Shown here: piece by piece, positions 8,577 to 17,510 of the stretch
Position numbering within the stretch: the stretch's first letter is position 1
Layout: each line of letters begins with the position of its first letter
NCBI GenBank assembly: GCA_902477755.1
Contig: CABSIK010000008.1
Span: 1 to 64,000 of the forward strand
Origin: an uncultured Clostridia bacterium
GTDB taxonomy: Bacteria; Bacillota; Clostridia; Lachnospirales; Anaerotignaceae
Direction: 5' to 3'
Length of the DNA stretch: 64,000 nucleotides
The notes under the pieces: model-generated
Database searches by the model: none
What the model saw: the letters and a program-made list of their open reading frames with translations, nothing else
What the model was told of the DNA's origin: nothing
Made by a program: the position numbers and the translations under genes

Positions 8577-9524
8577 CTATGTAATTCGCTGACAAAGCTG
8601 CATAACAAAAACAAAAAAGAAAATGGAGCATACAGAAACCACCATTGAATACAGTACAAATGCACCAGCCAAAATGTCATCCGCCCGATACTGTATTGCC
8701 AATTGATAAGTGGTAATAGCACCGGGTGCGGTCAAAAAAATCAATACTGGAATCAGTTCCTCAGCGGTAAACTGGAAAAACACTATGGCACAAAAAAGAT
8801 AAACTGTAGGCATAATCCATTGTTTTATCAGCACCATATAAAATAATGTTCGAGAATCGGAACCTTTCATGTCACCAGAAAGACGGCTGCCTAAAAGCAA
8901 GAATGAAAGTGGCGTCGCAATTTTTGCCAAATCAGAAAGACAGCTTTCCACAGGCTCCCAAAGCGTAATCTTTCCCTGAAAACATAAAATTCCCAGAAAC
9001 ACGCCCCATATAATGGGATTTTTCAAAATTTGCACCACCGTATTTTTCCACTGTACTTTTTCTCCATCTGTATATCTGGCATAAGTTGCAATAGCTGCAA
9101 TATTCAACAAAGGCAGTGTCACCGCTGTCATTGCTGTTGCAATCAGTGCAGCTTCTTCGCCTCCCAAACGCAGAGAAAACGGTATTCCATAGATCATAAA
9201 ATTCCCACGGTACAAAGACTGGATTATAACTGGTATTTTTCTTCTATCTTTTTCTACGCGAGGCACTGCAAAACAGAAAATCACCATGGAAGTCACCATA
9301 ACACCTATTGCAAACCATATGGGACGCCAAATACCCGTTTGCGGCATTTTCGCAGTGTATATATTTTGAAACACCAATATAGGAAACAAAAACCGAAAAC
9401 ATAATGCATCTCCTTGCCTTCGGAAATCATCTGTCAAAATCTCCCGTCTTTTTAAGAAGTATCCGCATGCAAGCATAAATACAAAGGGCAGTACCGCTTC
9501 CAGTGCAAATAACATTTCTTCCAT
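8577..9524 (-). CDS. AEC (auxin efflux carrier) family transporter
   Basis: The 315-residue hydrophobic protein has about ten predicted membrane segments and the AEC/MleP layout: FALEAVLPFVFMLACGYFLKRR at the start, FRQGDALCFRFLFPILVFQNIY, and C-terminal VLIFLTAPGAITTYQLAIQY. Relatives carry malate, other carboxylates or amino-acid-like molecules. The start is four bases after the stop of the MBL-fold hydrolase and its ribosome site lies inside that gene's end, so the two are co-transcribed behind the structured leader. The substrate is unknown. Confidence 0.88.
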   Translation of the reverse strand: MEEMLFALEAVLPFVFMLACGYFLKRREILTDDFRRQGDALCFRFLFPILVFQNIYTAKMPQTGIWRPIWFAIGVMVTSMVIFCFAVPRVEKDRRKIPVIIQSLYRGNFMIYGIPFSLRLGGEEAALIATAMTAVTLPLLNIAAIATYARYTDGEKVQWKNTVVQILKNPIIWGVFLGILCFQGKITLWEPVESCLSDLAKIATPLSFLLLGSRLSGDMKGSDSRTLFYMVLIKQWIMPTVYLFCAIVFFQFTAEELIPVLIFLTAPGAITTYQLAIQYRADDILAGAFVLYSMVVSVCSIFFFVFVMQLCQRIT

Positions 9525-9528
9525 GACA

Positions 9529-10302
9529 TCATCCCCTGTCTACGGTTCTGTACTCCTTTTGCATGGGTTCCCATAAAGGCGTTACAGGGCAAGAATCCCA
9601 TTTATCACAGTCCCGTTTTACCATTTTTCGCATGGATAATACATCATCTGACTCAAAAGGAATATGATACACAAACACCTCTTCAGGATGCAGTATTTGG
9701 CTGATCACTTGCTGCCCCTCCTTACTATGGAAAAAAAGAGGATTCACAAATACCCCATTCAAAGCCGTGTGCGTAAAGGCATAAAAATCCTCTTGAGCAA
9801 AATCCACATCTGCTGTCATCAGAAACTGTTCCTTGCCGCAGGAAACCAAAAAACAAAAATGCGGTATTTCCTGATAAATTTCTCCCTGATGACACATTGG
9901 AATGGCTCGTAACCGAAAAGAATTTCCCAAAACGACAGTTCCATTCAGACTTGGATTTTTAGAAAAAAACATAGTTGGGATTTTTTTAGATTTCAAAAAA
10001 TCCATCAATTCCTTTTCCTGCAGCAAATCTTCTGGCAGAAAAAGACCTTTCACTGTATTTTGTCGCAAGTATGCTTTCAAATAATCTGACGAGAAATGAT
10101 CTGCATGATTATGTGAAAACACAAGATAATCAATGTTGGAAAATTCTCCTTTCCCTTCCACGATCTCCTTTTCCAGAAAATGCGGAAGCGGACTGAAACG
10201 ATGACCGGATTTCCCATATAAGCTGTCAAATAACACTTTCGTGCCGCCATATTGCATGAGCAACCCTGTATTAGAAGTAAATGTCACTGAAAATTGATCC
10301 AT
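9529..10302 (-). CDS. MBL-fold metallo-hydrolase, UlaG-like
   Basis: The 257-residue protein has the metallo-beta-lactamase signature SHNHADH near residue 91, later histidines in MCHQGEIYQ and an Asp in TADVDFAQ that complete a two-metal site. The start is the ATG at 10302, with AAGGAG eight bases upstream. An in-frame extension to 10461 overlaps the leader hairpins and has no ribosome site. The N-terminal MQYGGTKVLFD is typical of UlaG-like hydrolases. It heads a two-gene operon with an AEC transporter. The substrate cannot be inferred. Confidence 0.85.
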   Translation of the reverse strand: MDQFSVTFTSNTGLLMQYGGTKVLFDSLYGKSGHRFSPLPHFLEKEIVEGKGEFSNIDYLVFSHNHADHFSSDYLKAYLRQNTVKGLFLPEDLLQEKELMDFLKSKKIPTMFFSKNPSLNGTVVLGNSFRLRAIPMCHQGEIYQEIPHFCFLVSCGKEQFLMTADVDFAQEDFYAFTHTALNGVFVNPLFFHSKEGQQVISQILHPEEVFVYHIPFESDDVLSMRKMVKRDCDKWDSCPVTPLWEPMQKEYRTVDRG

Positions 10303-10324
10303 CAAAAAACTCCTTTCTCTTTTC

Positions 10325-10403
10325 ATAAAAAAACGATGCTCCATACCAAAGGCTCCCTGATGTGCCAATGGCAATTCGGAAGGCAATGGTATAAAACATC
10401 GTT
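10325..10403 (-). terminator. Terminator inside the leader of the MBL hydrolase operon
   Basis: On the minus strand, AACGATG with a downstream ATACC arm (10388-10403) pairs with GGTATGG and CATCGTT (10332-10347), followed by a run of about seven T. It lies between a promoter and the gene's ribosome site, so it would act as a conditional terminator (attenuator). The long loop contains the small palindrome TGCCATTGGCA. Confidence 0.75.
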
Positions 10404-10554
10404 CTTTCGGCAGAATATCCGCAATTCGCCGCTTTGCTGCCGTGAGAGGTCGGCGCTGCAAAGCAAAAGGTTTGTGATTCTAGGAAATATATCCTTGTGG
10501 TTCGTGTGCTTAATTTATAATGTAGAAAGTCATGTCTAAAGTCAAAAAAATACA
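10404..10554 (-). ncRNA. Structured 5' leader upstream of the MBL hydrolase-AEC operon (riboswitch-like)
   Basis: A promoter TTGACT-17-CATTAT (about 10521-10549) precedes a leader of about 200 bases with no coding role. GCTTTGC (10458-10464) pairs with GCAAAGC (10431-10437). Within that loop CGCCG (10451-10455) can pair with CGGCG (10427-10431), which makes an H-type pseudoknot. The terminator at 10325-10403 follows. This promoter-fold-terminator-gene layout fits a riboswitch or protein-binding attenuator. I recognise no known class and see no T-box sequence. Confidence 0.6.
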
Positions 10555-10663
10555 ATTTAGAAATTGGAAAACAACTTTGCGGTACTGCCATCAAAAAGTG
10601 AAATCAGCATGTTTATGGATACATGCCTATTCACTGTTTTGTCAGTAAATTTAAGAGGCAATA

Positions 10664-11410
10664 TCAGCCGTCCATGGTAACGCCGCCGTCTACGTCGCTG
10701 ATTTCCCCAGTTGCAAAACTAGACAGATCAGAAGCATAGAACAGAATCATATTGGCAATTTCCTGAGGCTGTGCACCTCTGCCCATGGGAATGGTAGAAA
10801 TAATTTTCTGCAGCTTTTCTTCTCCCAGATTGCCAGTCATAGGTGTCATAGTCAAGCTGGGGCAAACACCGTTACAAGCAACACCATAAGGTGCGCCTTC
10901 TCTTGCAACCGCTTTTGTCAGGCCGATAACACCTGCTTTGGAAGCTGCATATGCGCTTGTGCCCAAAAGGCCGCCGCCGCGTTTTGCAGCAACAGAAGCA
11001 ACATTTACAATGCGTCCATATCCAGCCGCTTTCATTGCAGGATACATTACGCTGATGGCTGTATAAACACCAGTCAGGTTAATGGAAATTACCCGATCCC
11101 ATTCAGCCTGTGTCACTTCATCAAAAGGTGCTGTGCTTACAATGCCTGCATTATTGATCAAGCAATGTACCTGACCAAAATCCTCCAGAATTTTACCAAA
11201 GACAGTGCGAATATTTTCACTGTCACCCATGTTTACCTGATAAGCTGTTGCATTTGCTTCGCCCAGCTCCTTGCAGACATTTTGTGCTGCTTCCAGATTC
11301 AAATCCACAATAATAGCATGTCCGCCGCCAGCCACAATGCCAGTCGTAACTGCTTTGCCAATACCACTGGCACCGCCAGTGATGATTACATTTTTATTTG
11401 TAAAATCCAT
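10664..11410 (-). CDS. SDR-family NAD(P)-dependent dehydrogenase
   Basis: The 248-residue classical short-chain dehydrogenase has the cofactor motif TGGASGIG at residues 12-19, NNAG, the catalytic Ser in NVASVAA and YAASK. It interconverts an alcohol and a ketone with NAD(P). The start is ATG 11410 with AAGGAG; a GTG nine bases upstream sits in the spacer of that site. It has its own promoter with the GAATTC operator shared with the dehydrogenase complex and TRAP operons, so it probably oxidises the imported hydroxy acid or acts as an acetoin/diol dehydrogenase. The substrate is inferred only. Confidence 0.9.
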   Translation of the reverse strand: MDFTNKNVIITGGASGIGKAVTTGIVAGGGHAIIVDLNLEAAQNVCKELGEANATAYQVNMGDSENIRTVFGKILEDFGQVHCLINNAGIVSTAPFDEVTQAEWDRVISINLTGVYTAISVMYPAMKAAGYGRIVNVASVAAKRGGGLLGTSAYAASKAGVIGLTKAVAREGAPYGVACNGVCPSLTMTPMTGNLGEEKLQKIISTIPMGRGAQPQEIANMILFYASDLSSFATGEISDVDGGVTMDG

Positions 11411-11452
11411 TTGTTTCACTCCTTACATAGAACATCTTTCCCCGTTGTTTTA

Positions 11453-11521
11453 TTTTGAATTCATTTTACTTATTTTTGAATTTTATATTTAGACTTTAGC
11501 ATTCAATTCGATTCCTGTCAA
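11453..11521 (-). promoter_or_regulatory. Promoter and operator of the SDR gene (GntR-type regulon site 2)
   Basis: On the minus strand TTGACA (11516-11521), 17 bases and TAAAGT (11493-11498) are preceded by AATGC as at site 1. GAATTC (11457-11462) and a degenerate GAATTT (11478-11483) flank an AT core just past the start site. The core and one box match the TRAP site almost base for base. Confidence 0.75.
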
Positions 11522-11777
11522 GGGATTTTTCCTCGCAAACACAAAAATGGAAATTCTACCAAAAATACGATTGATTTTTCTTTTATACACAGATTTTTTT
11601 GTATATATTTACGAACATACAGTTTTTTTCTTTTTATGCAATTCCAAAACCGCGAATTCTCGGTTATTTTTCAGCTTGACTTTATGTTTAGATTTCTTTA
11701 TATTAGAAAAAGATAAAAGTTTCACAATTTATAAAATCTCACTTTTATCCTTGTTCTATGGAAATGGGGGTATTGCT

Positions 11778-12467
11778 ATGACACAAGCAGCAGGACAAGA
11801 TGAATCATTATTAGATTATGCACTGCGGGAAATCAAAGCCCGCATCCAAAATGGCACCTACCCACCCGGCACCAAACTTTCCACCCAGGAAATATCTGAC
11901 TCTCTTGGCATCAGCCGCACACCTGTTGTTGCTGCCATCAATCGCTTGGTCGCCCAGGGTGTTGCTGAGGCAATTCCTCGGCGCGGCACCATTGTAGCCC
12001 GCCTGAATGGGCGCCAGATCAAAGATATGATTGATGTTCGCCGGATGATTGAGGAGTTTTCCATTCCTCTTGCCATCAAAAACATTGATTTTTATCCAAA
12101 AATTCTACAGGAAATGCAGGAAGTATCTGAGTATTTTACCGGCAATGAACTCTCCGATTACACCCTGTTCGCTACTCTGGATACAAAATTCCACCAGCTT
12201 TTTGTATCTTTGACCGGCAATCAGCAGTTGATGAATCTGTACGAAATGAACTGGAGTGTCGGCGCCCTTTTCTATATGTACAGCGTTTCTAAAATGCCTT
12301 TATCACGACATGTCAAGGCATTCAACCACCATAAAGAAATTTTTGCCGCTTTGCTTTCCAGAAACGAAGACGAACTTCGTACAAAAATCACTGAGCATTT
12401 CAGCATGATCTACGACTCCATCGAATGGTATGAAGCACAGGTCAACTCTTTGGAAAAATCAAAATAA
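11778..12467 (+). CDS. GntR-family transcriptional regulator, FCD subfamily
   Basis: The 229-residue regulator has a winged helix at residues 10-75 (ALREIKARIQNGTYPPGTKL, then SDSLGISRTPVVAAINRLVAQG) and a helical FCD effector domain with FATLDTKFHQLFV and conserved metal-ligand-type histidines (FHQ, NHHKEI). FCD regulators usually repress catabolic operons and release DNA on binding an organic acid. I chose the ATG at 11778, where the conserved domain begins; the ribosome site GGGGGT is modest. It lies between the SDR and TRAP operons, which share an operator, so it is the natural candidate to bind it. Confidence 0.92.
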   Translation: MTQAAGQDESLLDYALREIKARIQNGTYPPGTKLSTQEISDSLGISRTPVVAAINRLVAQGVAEAIPRRGTIVARLNGRQIKDMIDVRRMIEEFSIPLAIKNIDFYPKILQEMQEVSEYFTGNELSDYTLFATLDTKFHQLFVSLTGNQQLMNLYEMNWSVGALFYMYSVSKMPLSRHVKAFNHHKEIFAALLSRNEDELRTKITEHFSMIYDSIEWYEAQVNSLEKSK

Positions 12468-12500
12468 CTTTGCCCACTGCAACAGGGCAGTTCAAACCAT

Positions 12501-12545
12501 AATTCCGGCTCATAGAATTTCTTTCATATGATGCCGGAATTTTTA
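12501..12545 (+). terminator. Terminator after the GntR regulator
   Basis: AATTCCGGC (12501-12509) pairs with GCCGGAAT (12533-12540), followed by TTTTATT. Confidence 0.8.
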
Positions 12546-12552
12546 TTGCATA

Positions 12553-12590
12553 CAAAAAAGCCCACATATCTTCCGATATATGGGCTTTTG
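12553..12590 (-). terminator. Terminator after the TRAP operon
   Basis: AAAAGCCCA and TGGGCTTTT arms enclose ATAT repeats. T runs occur on both strands; on the minus strand it lies just after the dctM stop. Confidence 0.8.
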
Positions 12591-12602
12591 TTATCTTTAC
12601 GT

Positions 12603-13880
12603 TTATTCTGCCAAGAAACCTGGTAACCAAGTTGTCAAAGCAGGAATATATGTGATCAGCATCAAAATAATCAAAGACATCACAAGCATAGGTGCAACTG
12701 CTTTCAGTGCTGCCGACAGTTTCGAACCTGCCAACTGATTCCCCATAAGCATACAAATACCAACGGGAGGTGTAATCAGACCAATACACAGGTTAAAGGA
12801 CATTACAATACCAAACTGGATGGTGTCAATACCAAATGCCTTCATCAAAGGCAGCAGCAGCGGTGTCATCATAACGATGGCCGCATTTGCTTCCATTAAC
12901 ATACCGATGATCAGGAACAGAATGTTGATCAGCAGCAGAATCACGATAGGGCTGTCTGTGAAGGAAGCAAAACCATTCAAAATGGTTTCAGGCAGACCAG
13001 AAACTGTTACAACATAACTGGAGGACTTAGAAAGGCCTACCATCATCAGGATCGTTGCTGTTGCAATGGAAGAATCGATCAAAACGGCACCCAGATCTTT
13101 CAGTTCCATATCTTTATACACAAAGAAACTGATGAGCAGCGCATAAATAACTGCTACTGCTGCAGATTCTGTAGGAGAGAAAATACCGCCGAAAATACCG
13201 CCCAGAATGATAACAGGCATCAGCAGCGCCCAGATACCATCTTTTACTGTGCAAACAATTTCTTTCGGGCTTTTCCGTTCATGCGCAGGCAGATCATGCT
13301 TTTTACCGTAAAAGAGCGCATAGCATACCAGAACCAAAGCCAGCAGAATGCCCGGGATAACAGAACCCAGGAACAATTTAGATACAGATACCCCTGTAAT
13401 ACTGCCATATACGATCAGTGTAATGGATGGCGGAATGATAGGGCCCAAAATAGAAGCCATTGATGCAATTGCTGCCGCAAAATGAGAAGGATACTTTTCT
13501 TCTTTCATGGCAGGGATTGTGGTACCGCCGACAGCAGAAACTGTCGCAACACCAGAACCGGAAATCGCACCAAACAGTGCAGAAGCTACAACGGTAACCA
13601 ATGCCAAACTACCTTTGATCCACCCTATGAATGCATTTGATATACCAATCAACTTCCCAGTAATACTTCTTGACATAATATTACCAGCCAGAATGAAGAA
13701 TGGAATTGCAAGCAGAGAGCTGGAGTTCATACCGGCAAACATTTTCTGCGCCAGAATCTCAAAAGGCAGATCTGCCATGGCCATGGCGATCAAAGCGGAA
13801 ATCCCCAGGGAGAGATAGATGGGAATCCCAAAAAGTGCAAGGATGATCAATCCAATGATGATAACTGCGCCGATATTCAT
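12603..13880 (-). CDS. TRAP transporter large permease, DctM type
   Basis: The 425-residue protein has about twelve membrane segments and the DctM/SiaM signatures: IFGIPIYLSLGISALIAMA near the start, SGSGVATVSAVGGTTIPAMK, and GIVMSFNLCIGLITPPVGICM near the end. It forms the sodium-driven translocation unit with the small permease. The ATG directly abuts the dctQ stop, behind AAAGGAG, so translation is coupled. TRAP systems import carboxylates and related acids with high affinity. Confidence 0.96.
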   Translation of the reverse strand: MNIGAVIIIGLIILALFGIPIYLSLGISALIAMAMADLPFEILAQKMFAGMNSSSLLAIPFFILAGNIMSRSITGKLIGISNAFIGWIKGSLALVTVVASALFGAISGSGVATVSAVGGTTIPAMKEEKYPSHFAAAIASMASILGPIIPPSITLIVYGSITGVSVSKLFLGSVIPGILLALVLVCYALFYGKKHDLPAHERKSPKEIVCTVKDGIWALLMPVIILGGIFGGIFSPTESAAVAVIYALLISFFVYKDMELKDLGAVLIDSSIATATILMMVGLSKSSSYVVTVSGLPETILNGFASFTDSPIVILLLINILFLIIGMLMEANAAIVMMTPLLLPLMKAFGIDTIQFGIVMSFNLCIGLITPPVGICMLMGNQLAGSKLSAALKAVAPMLVMSLIILMLITYIPALTTWLPGFLAE

Positions 13881-14384
13881 TTACACATCCGCTCCTTTCT
13901 TGCATTCTTTCAATTTTTCCACGTTCTTCCCAATTACTTCAAAAGATGTCAAAATCATCAGAACTGCGCCCAGAGGCATGCATGCATAGGGAATTGCCAT
14001 GGAAACCTGAAGCCCGGGTGTAATATTGACAGCACTGATTTTGCACAATGAAATGGAGTACACAAACAGCACCGCCAAAAACAAGATGCCAAGAATCGTA
14101 ACAATAATGGTATAAATATATTTTGTCCGTTCTTTCATTAGATTCAAAAATACGTCTACCTGCAAATGGCTGTTTTTCCGCAGCGCGATAGCAGAAGCAA
14201 TGAATACATCATAGATAAACAGATATCGTGCCAATTCTTCACTCCAGGCATTTGACGCATGAAAAACATAGCGCAGAACGACCTGATACGCAATAACAAT
14301 AACCATGATTGCCGCTGTCACTACCAAAAATACTTTTTCGACAGATTCCAGACCGTCCAAAAATTTAGTATATTTTTTCAGCAT
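13881..14384 (-). CDS. TRAP transporter small permease, DctQ type
   Basis: The 167-residue protein has four membrane segments and the DctQ pattern VVLRYVFHASNAWSEELARYLFIY, the conserved W-EE motif. It partners DctM and receives substrate from the DctP binding protein. GAAAGGAAG precedes the ATG. It sits between dctP (33 bp upstream) and dctM (adjacent). Confidence 0.94.
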   Translation of the reverse strand: MLKKYTKFLDGLESVEKVFLVVTAAIMVIVIAYQVVLRYVFHASNAWSEELARYLFIYDVFIASAIALRKNSHLQVDVFLNLMKERTKYIYTIIVTILGILFLAVLFVYSISLCKISAVNITPGLQVSMAIPYACMPLGAVLMILTSFEVIGKNVEKLKECKKGADV

Positions 14385-14417
14385 AAAATCTTCCTTTCTG
14401 CTTATTTTCTACCTTAA

Positions 14418-15476
14418 TTATGCAGTACCCTCTGCTGCATCATCCTGAACTGCATCTCCTTCTTCAGATGCTCCTTCCTGCATAGGGTCCATAGCTTTGA
14501 TACGGTTTGCCCAGTCAGAAAGTTCTGGATAATATGTGTCTACAAAGTCTGCATAGTAATCAATGAATTCCTGTGTGTCCACTTCCAGAACAGTACATCC
14601 GCTATCAATCAGTTTCTGTTCTGTTTCTGCTTCTCTGTCCAGCATCAGGTTGTTCATCTGATCAGAAGCATATTCAGATGCTTCAATTGCTGCGGCCTGA
14701 ATGTCTTCCGGCAGGCTGTTAAAATAATCCCGATCCATGATAAAGACATTGGCACTGTATACATGGTTGGTTTTGATCCAATATTTACATACTTCCTGGA
14801 ACGCATAGTTATAACTATCGCTCATAGGATTTTCCTGGCCTTCTACTGTATGCTGCTGCAAAGCAGTATACACTTCACTCATAGCCAATGGCATGGGAGC
14901 CGCGCCGATATACTGCCATGTTTTCAGATAAACATCCAGGTTTGGCGCACGAAGTTTAAAGCCCTTCATATCTTCCGGTGTTGTCAGCTCTTTTGTTGCT
15001 GTTACAATTCTGGCACCGCGATACATATTCCCCAACAGTTTAAAGTTTGTTTCTTCACCGATGACTTCTTTCATTTCATCACCCAGATCGCTTTCCCAAA
15101 CTTTCATAAAATGGTCATAGCCACTGTAAATATACGGCAATGCATCTACGTTCGCCAGATCTGTGAAGGTTGACAATGTCCCCACGGATTCACACATGAT
15201 ATCTGCTACACCGATAGGCATACATTCCAATACTTCCGAAGTTGTTCCCAAGCTGGCACCACCGTAGAGAGTTACTTCTACTCTGCCATTTGTAATTTCT
15301 TCTATTTTTTCTTTGAAAAAGGCTGCACCATCATATGCCGCGTCCCCAGCAGAGCTGTTCAGCGCCATTTTCCAGTGATATTCTGCCGTGTCTTCTGTTC
15401 CAGATGAGCATCCGGAAAAACATCCAACCGCCAAAGTCATGGTCGTAACTGCTATGATCAATCCTTTTACCTTCAT
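14418..15476 (-). CDS. TRAP transporter substrate-binding lipoprotein, DctP type
   Basis: The 352-residue protein has a lipoprotein signal (hydrophobic residues 6-18, then GCFSGC) and the DctP fold: NGRVEVTLYGGASLG, then GFKLRAPN with the conserved Arg that contacts a carboxylate, and YTALQQHTVEGQENP. It should capture an organic acid at the outer face of the membrane. The C-terminal tail is Glu/Ala rich. AAGGAGG precedes the ATG. It is the first gene of the operon, directly behind the shared GAATTC operator. The ligand is not readable from sequence. Confidence 0.94.
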   Translation of the reverse strand: MKVKGLIIAVTTMTLAVGCFSGCSSGTEDTAEYHWKMALNSSAGDAAYDGAAFFKEKIEEITNGRVEVTLYGGASLGTTSEVLECMPIGVADIMCESVGTLSTFTDLANVDALPYIYSGYDHFMKVWESDLGDEMKEVIGEETNFKLLGNMYRGARIVTATKELTTPEDMKGFKLRAPNLDVYLKTWQYIGAAPMPLAMSEVYTALQQHTVEGQENPMSDSYNYAFQEVCKYWIKTNHVYSANVFIMDRDYFNSLPEDIQAAAIEASEYASDQMNNLMLDREAETEQKLIDSGCTVLEVDTQEFIDYYADFVDTYYPELSDWANRIKAMDPMQEGASEEGDAVQDDAAEGTA

Positions 15477-15522
15477 GTAAGAACCTCCTTATTTTTTGAG
15501 AAAGGTAACTTCTCACGTAATA

Positions 15523-15589
15523 AAAAATACAAAATAAGTAAAACTGAATTCATTTTTATCAAAATAGCATCTTTTTTAGTACATGTCAA
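15523..15589 (-). promoter_or_regulatory. Promoter and operator of the TRAP operon (GntR-type regulon site 3)
   Basis: On the minus strand TTGACA (15584-15589), 17 bases and TATTTT (15561-15566) are preceded by GATGC. GAATTC (15546-15551) and the AAAATAAGTAAAA core follow just past the start. The core and box match the SDR site but in the opposite orientation relative to the gene. Confidence 0.72.
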
Positions 15590-16396
15590 TTACCAATCAT
15601 GGTAATTTTACATTTTTATGCATAAAGTCTATAGAATTCATTTTGCAGTTTGGGAAAGCAAAAAAAAATTGCATGCTAAATATTATAAAATTACGAAATT
15701 CACAAGCAATACCTATACACAATAGCCAATTCCAAAAGAAAATCAAAATATCTGTAATTTTCAAAACAAAATTTTTACAAAAAACGACATAAAACAAAAT
15801 TTGATTTTATGGAATTCAACTTTTTTCAAACTATACATTTATACCAAAACAAAGTACAAAAGCACACACAATCCGGCAAAAAACCTGTAAAAACAAACGG
15901 AAAAACAGATATATTCCTGCCACTTCCGCACATATCTGTATACAGTAGCTTCTTAACAACATCCACTTTGATTTTTTTTGAATCTAGCCTATCAAAATTC
16001 TTAATGAAAAAAACTTCAAAATTTTGTAAGACAAAGTTTTTTAATTTTATTTTAAAAAAGCAGTGAGACTTCTTCCCATTGCTCCCTTTAAAATTCAATT
16101 ATTCCTTTAGCAAAACATATTCATTATATCATAAATGCATTTTTGCAATTCTGAATCACACATATTTTATACATAAAATTTATACAGTACAAGTATTTAA
16201 ACAAATTCTTATCATCTGATCCAATCTTCCATAACAGCAGCTATTTTTCCAATATAATAAGGTAAGAACTCCCCTTTTATACAAAAGTCCAATTCCTATC
16301 AGATACACATGAAGGGGTCTTATGACCCTTTTTTCAGCTTTAAATGCCAATATAGAGCACAATGCGCAAAGAATTCCTCTCTGATATCTATATAAC
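15590..16396. other. Long AT-rich intergenic stretch
   Basis: Between the TRAP promoter and the aroE terminator I see no convincing gene. Short open frames lack ribosome sites and have unnatural composition. A further GAATTCATTTT element at about 15634 resembles a half operator of the GntR-type regulon. No RNA gene was recognised. Confidence 0.5.
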
Positions 16397-16432
16397 AAAA
16401 AAGCAGTGAGTTTGCACCTCACTGCCTTTTGT
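16397..16432 (-). terminator. Terminator downstream of the aroE operon
   Basis: GCAGTGAG (16403-16410) pairs with CTCACTGC (16418-16425) and T runs follow on both strands. It lies about 170 bp past the aroE stop. Confidence 0.75.
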
Positions 16433-16602
16433 CATTTTCTCTCAAACAGTCTTACATTTCATTTATAATTTAGGGATTAGGAGAATTTAAAAGTCACAAT
16501 CAATAACGTTCAAATGATTGTATGGGCTTTCAGCCAATAAACGAATTTTGTTTACACAATTTATCATAAATTGCCGATTTATGGGTTTGCTGTAACAAAA
16601 AA

Positions 16603-17475
16603 TTATTTGAAGAACAGTTCATACACTTCATCTGTGGGCATATCTTCCCCAGTGAACAGTTTGAATGCAGCAGCACCCTGCCACAGCAGCATGCCAATAC
16701 CGCCAACAGCCACTTTGCAGCCAGCAGCCTTTGCATCCTGTACAAACTTTGTTTCCTTTGGATTGTAAACAACGTCTGCTACAACCAGATCAGGACGGAA
16801 TACGGAAGTATCTTCGATCAGAGACTGGCCGTCCAGAGGTTTCATACCCACTTTTGTTGCGTTTACCAAGATATCGCTGTCTTTGATTTCAGCATACAGT
16901 TTTTCTGTATCTTCCAGAGGATATACGTTTACATCGCATTCGGGCAGCATTTCTTTGATTTTTTCTTTTGTGTGTTCTGCGTTTGCATAGAACTCGTCAG
17001 CTCTGTTGAAGATGGAGATTTTTACAGCACCATCCAGAGCAGACTGCACCTGAACTGCGGTTGCAGCGCCGCCAGCACCCATAATGGTCATTTTTTTGCC
17101 TTTGACGTCTACACCATTTTCTTTCAGGTTTCTTACAAAGCCCATACCATCTGTGTTGTTACCGTAAAGTTTGCCGTCTTTGACAACAACTGTGTTGCAT
17201 GCACCAATGAGTTTTGCTGCATCAGACAGTTCGTCAACCAGTTCAGCTACTTTTGTTTTGCAGGGCATTGTTACGTTAAAGCCTTTGCAGCCCAAAACAC
17301 GCAGAGCCTGTACAGCTTCTTCTGTTTTTTCCAGAGGAATATCATAAGCCAGATAAGCATTATCCAGTCCTGTTTTCTGGAAGCTGTAGTTATACATTGC
17401 TGGAGAACCGGAATGTCCTACAGGTGTACCAATCAAACAAAACATACCTGTTCTGCCGCTAATTCTTCTTTCCAT
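16603..17475 (-). CDS. aroE: Shikimate/quinate dehydrogenase family protein (AroE type), copy 1
   Basis: The 290-residue NAD(P)-dependent enzyme oxidises or reduces the 3-hydroxyl of shikimate or quinate. The substrate site GTPVGHSGSPAMYN has the SxS pattern, FNVTMPCKTKV the catalytic Lys, and NTDGMGF the conserved Asp; GAGGAATAVQ is the cofactor loop. AAGGAGG precedes the ATG. It is the last gene of an operon with chorismate mutase-shikimate kinase, a TIM-barrel enzyme and an ABM protein. A paralogue lies at 25963-26805. Two copies among transporters and reductases suggest catabolic use. Confidence 0.92.
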   Translation of the reverse strand: MERRISGRTGMFCLIGTPVGHSGSPAMYNYSFQKTGLDNAYLAYDIPLEKTEEAVQALRVLGCKGFNVTMPCKTKVAELVDELSDAAKLIGACNTVVVKDGKLYGNNTDGMGFVRNLKENGVDVKGKKMTIMGAGGAATAVQVQSALDGAVKISIFNRADEFYANAEHTKEKIKEMLPECDVNVYPLEDTEKLYAEIKDSDILVNATKVGMKPLDGQSLIEDTSVFRPDLVVADVVYNPKETKFVQDAKAAGCKVAVGGIGMLLWQGAAAFKLFTGEDMPTDEVYELFFK

Positions 17476-17510
17476 GTTATGTACCTCCTTACACTCACTA
17501 CATCAAACAC

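Noticed and set aside
10303..10554. T-box or other known riboswitch in the leader
   Set aside because: No T-box sequence (AGGGTGG-ACCGCG) and no conserved core of riboswitch classes that I could recall was found.
10271..10594. Small frames over the leader of the MBL hydrolase
   Set aside because: They lack ribosome sites and overlap hairpins of the leader; the protein start at 10302 has a clear AAGGAG.
16180..16422. 80-residue minus-strand frame in the long intergenic region
   Set aside because: No ribosome site, runs through a terminator and has unnatural composition.
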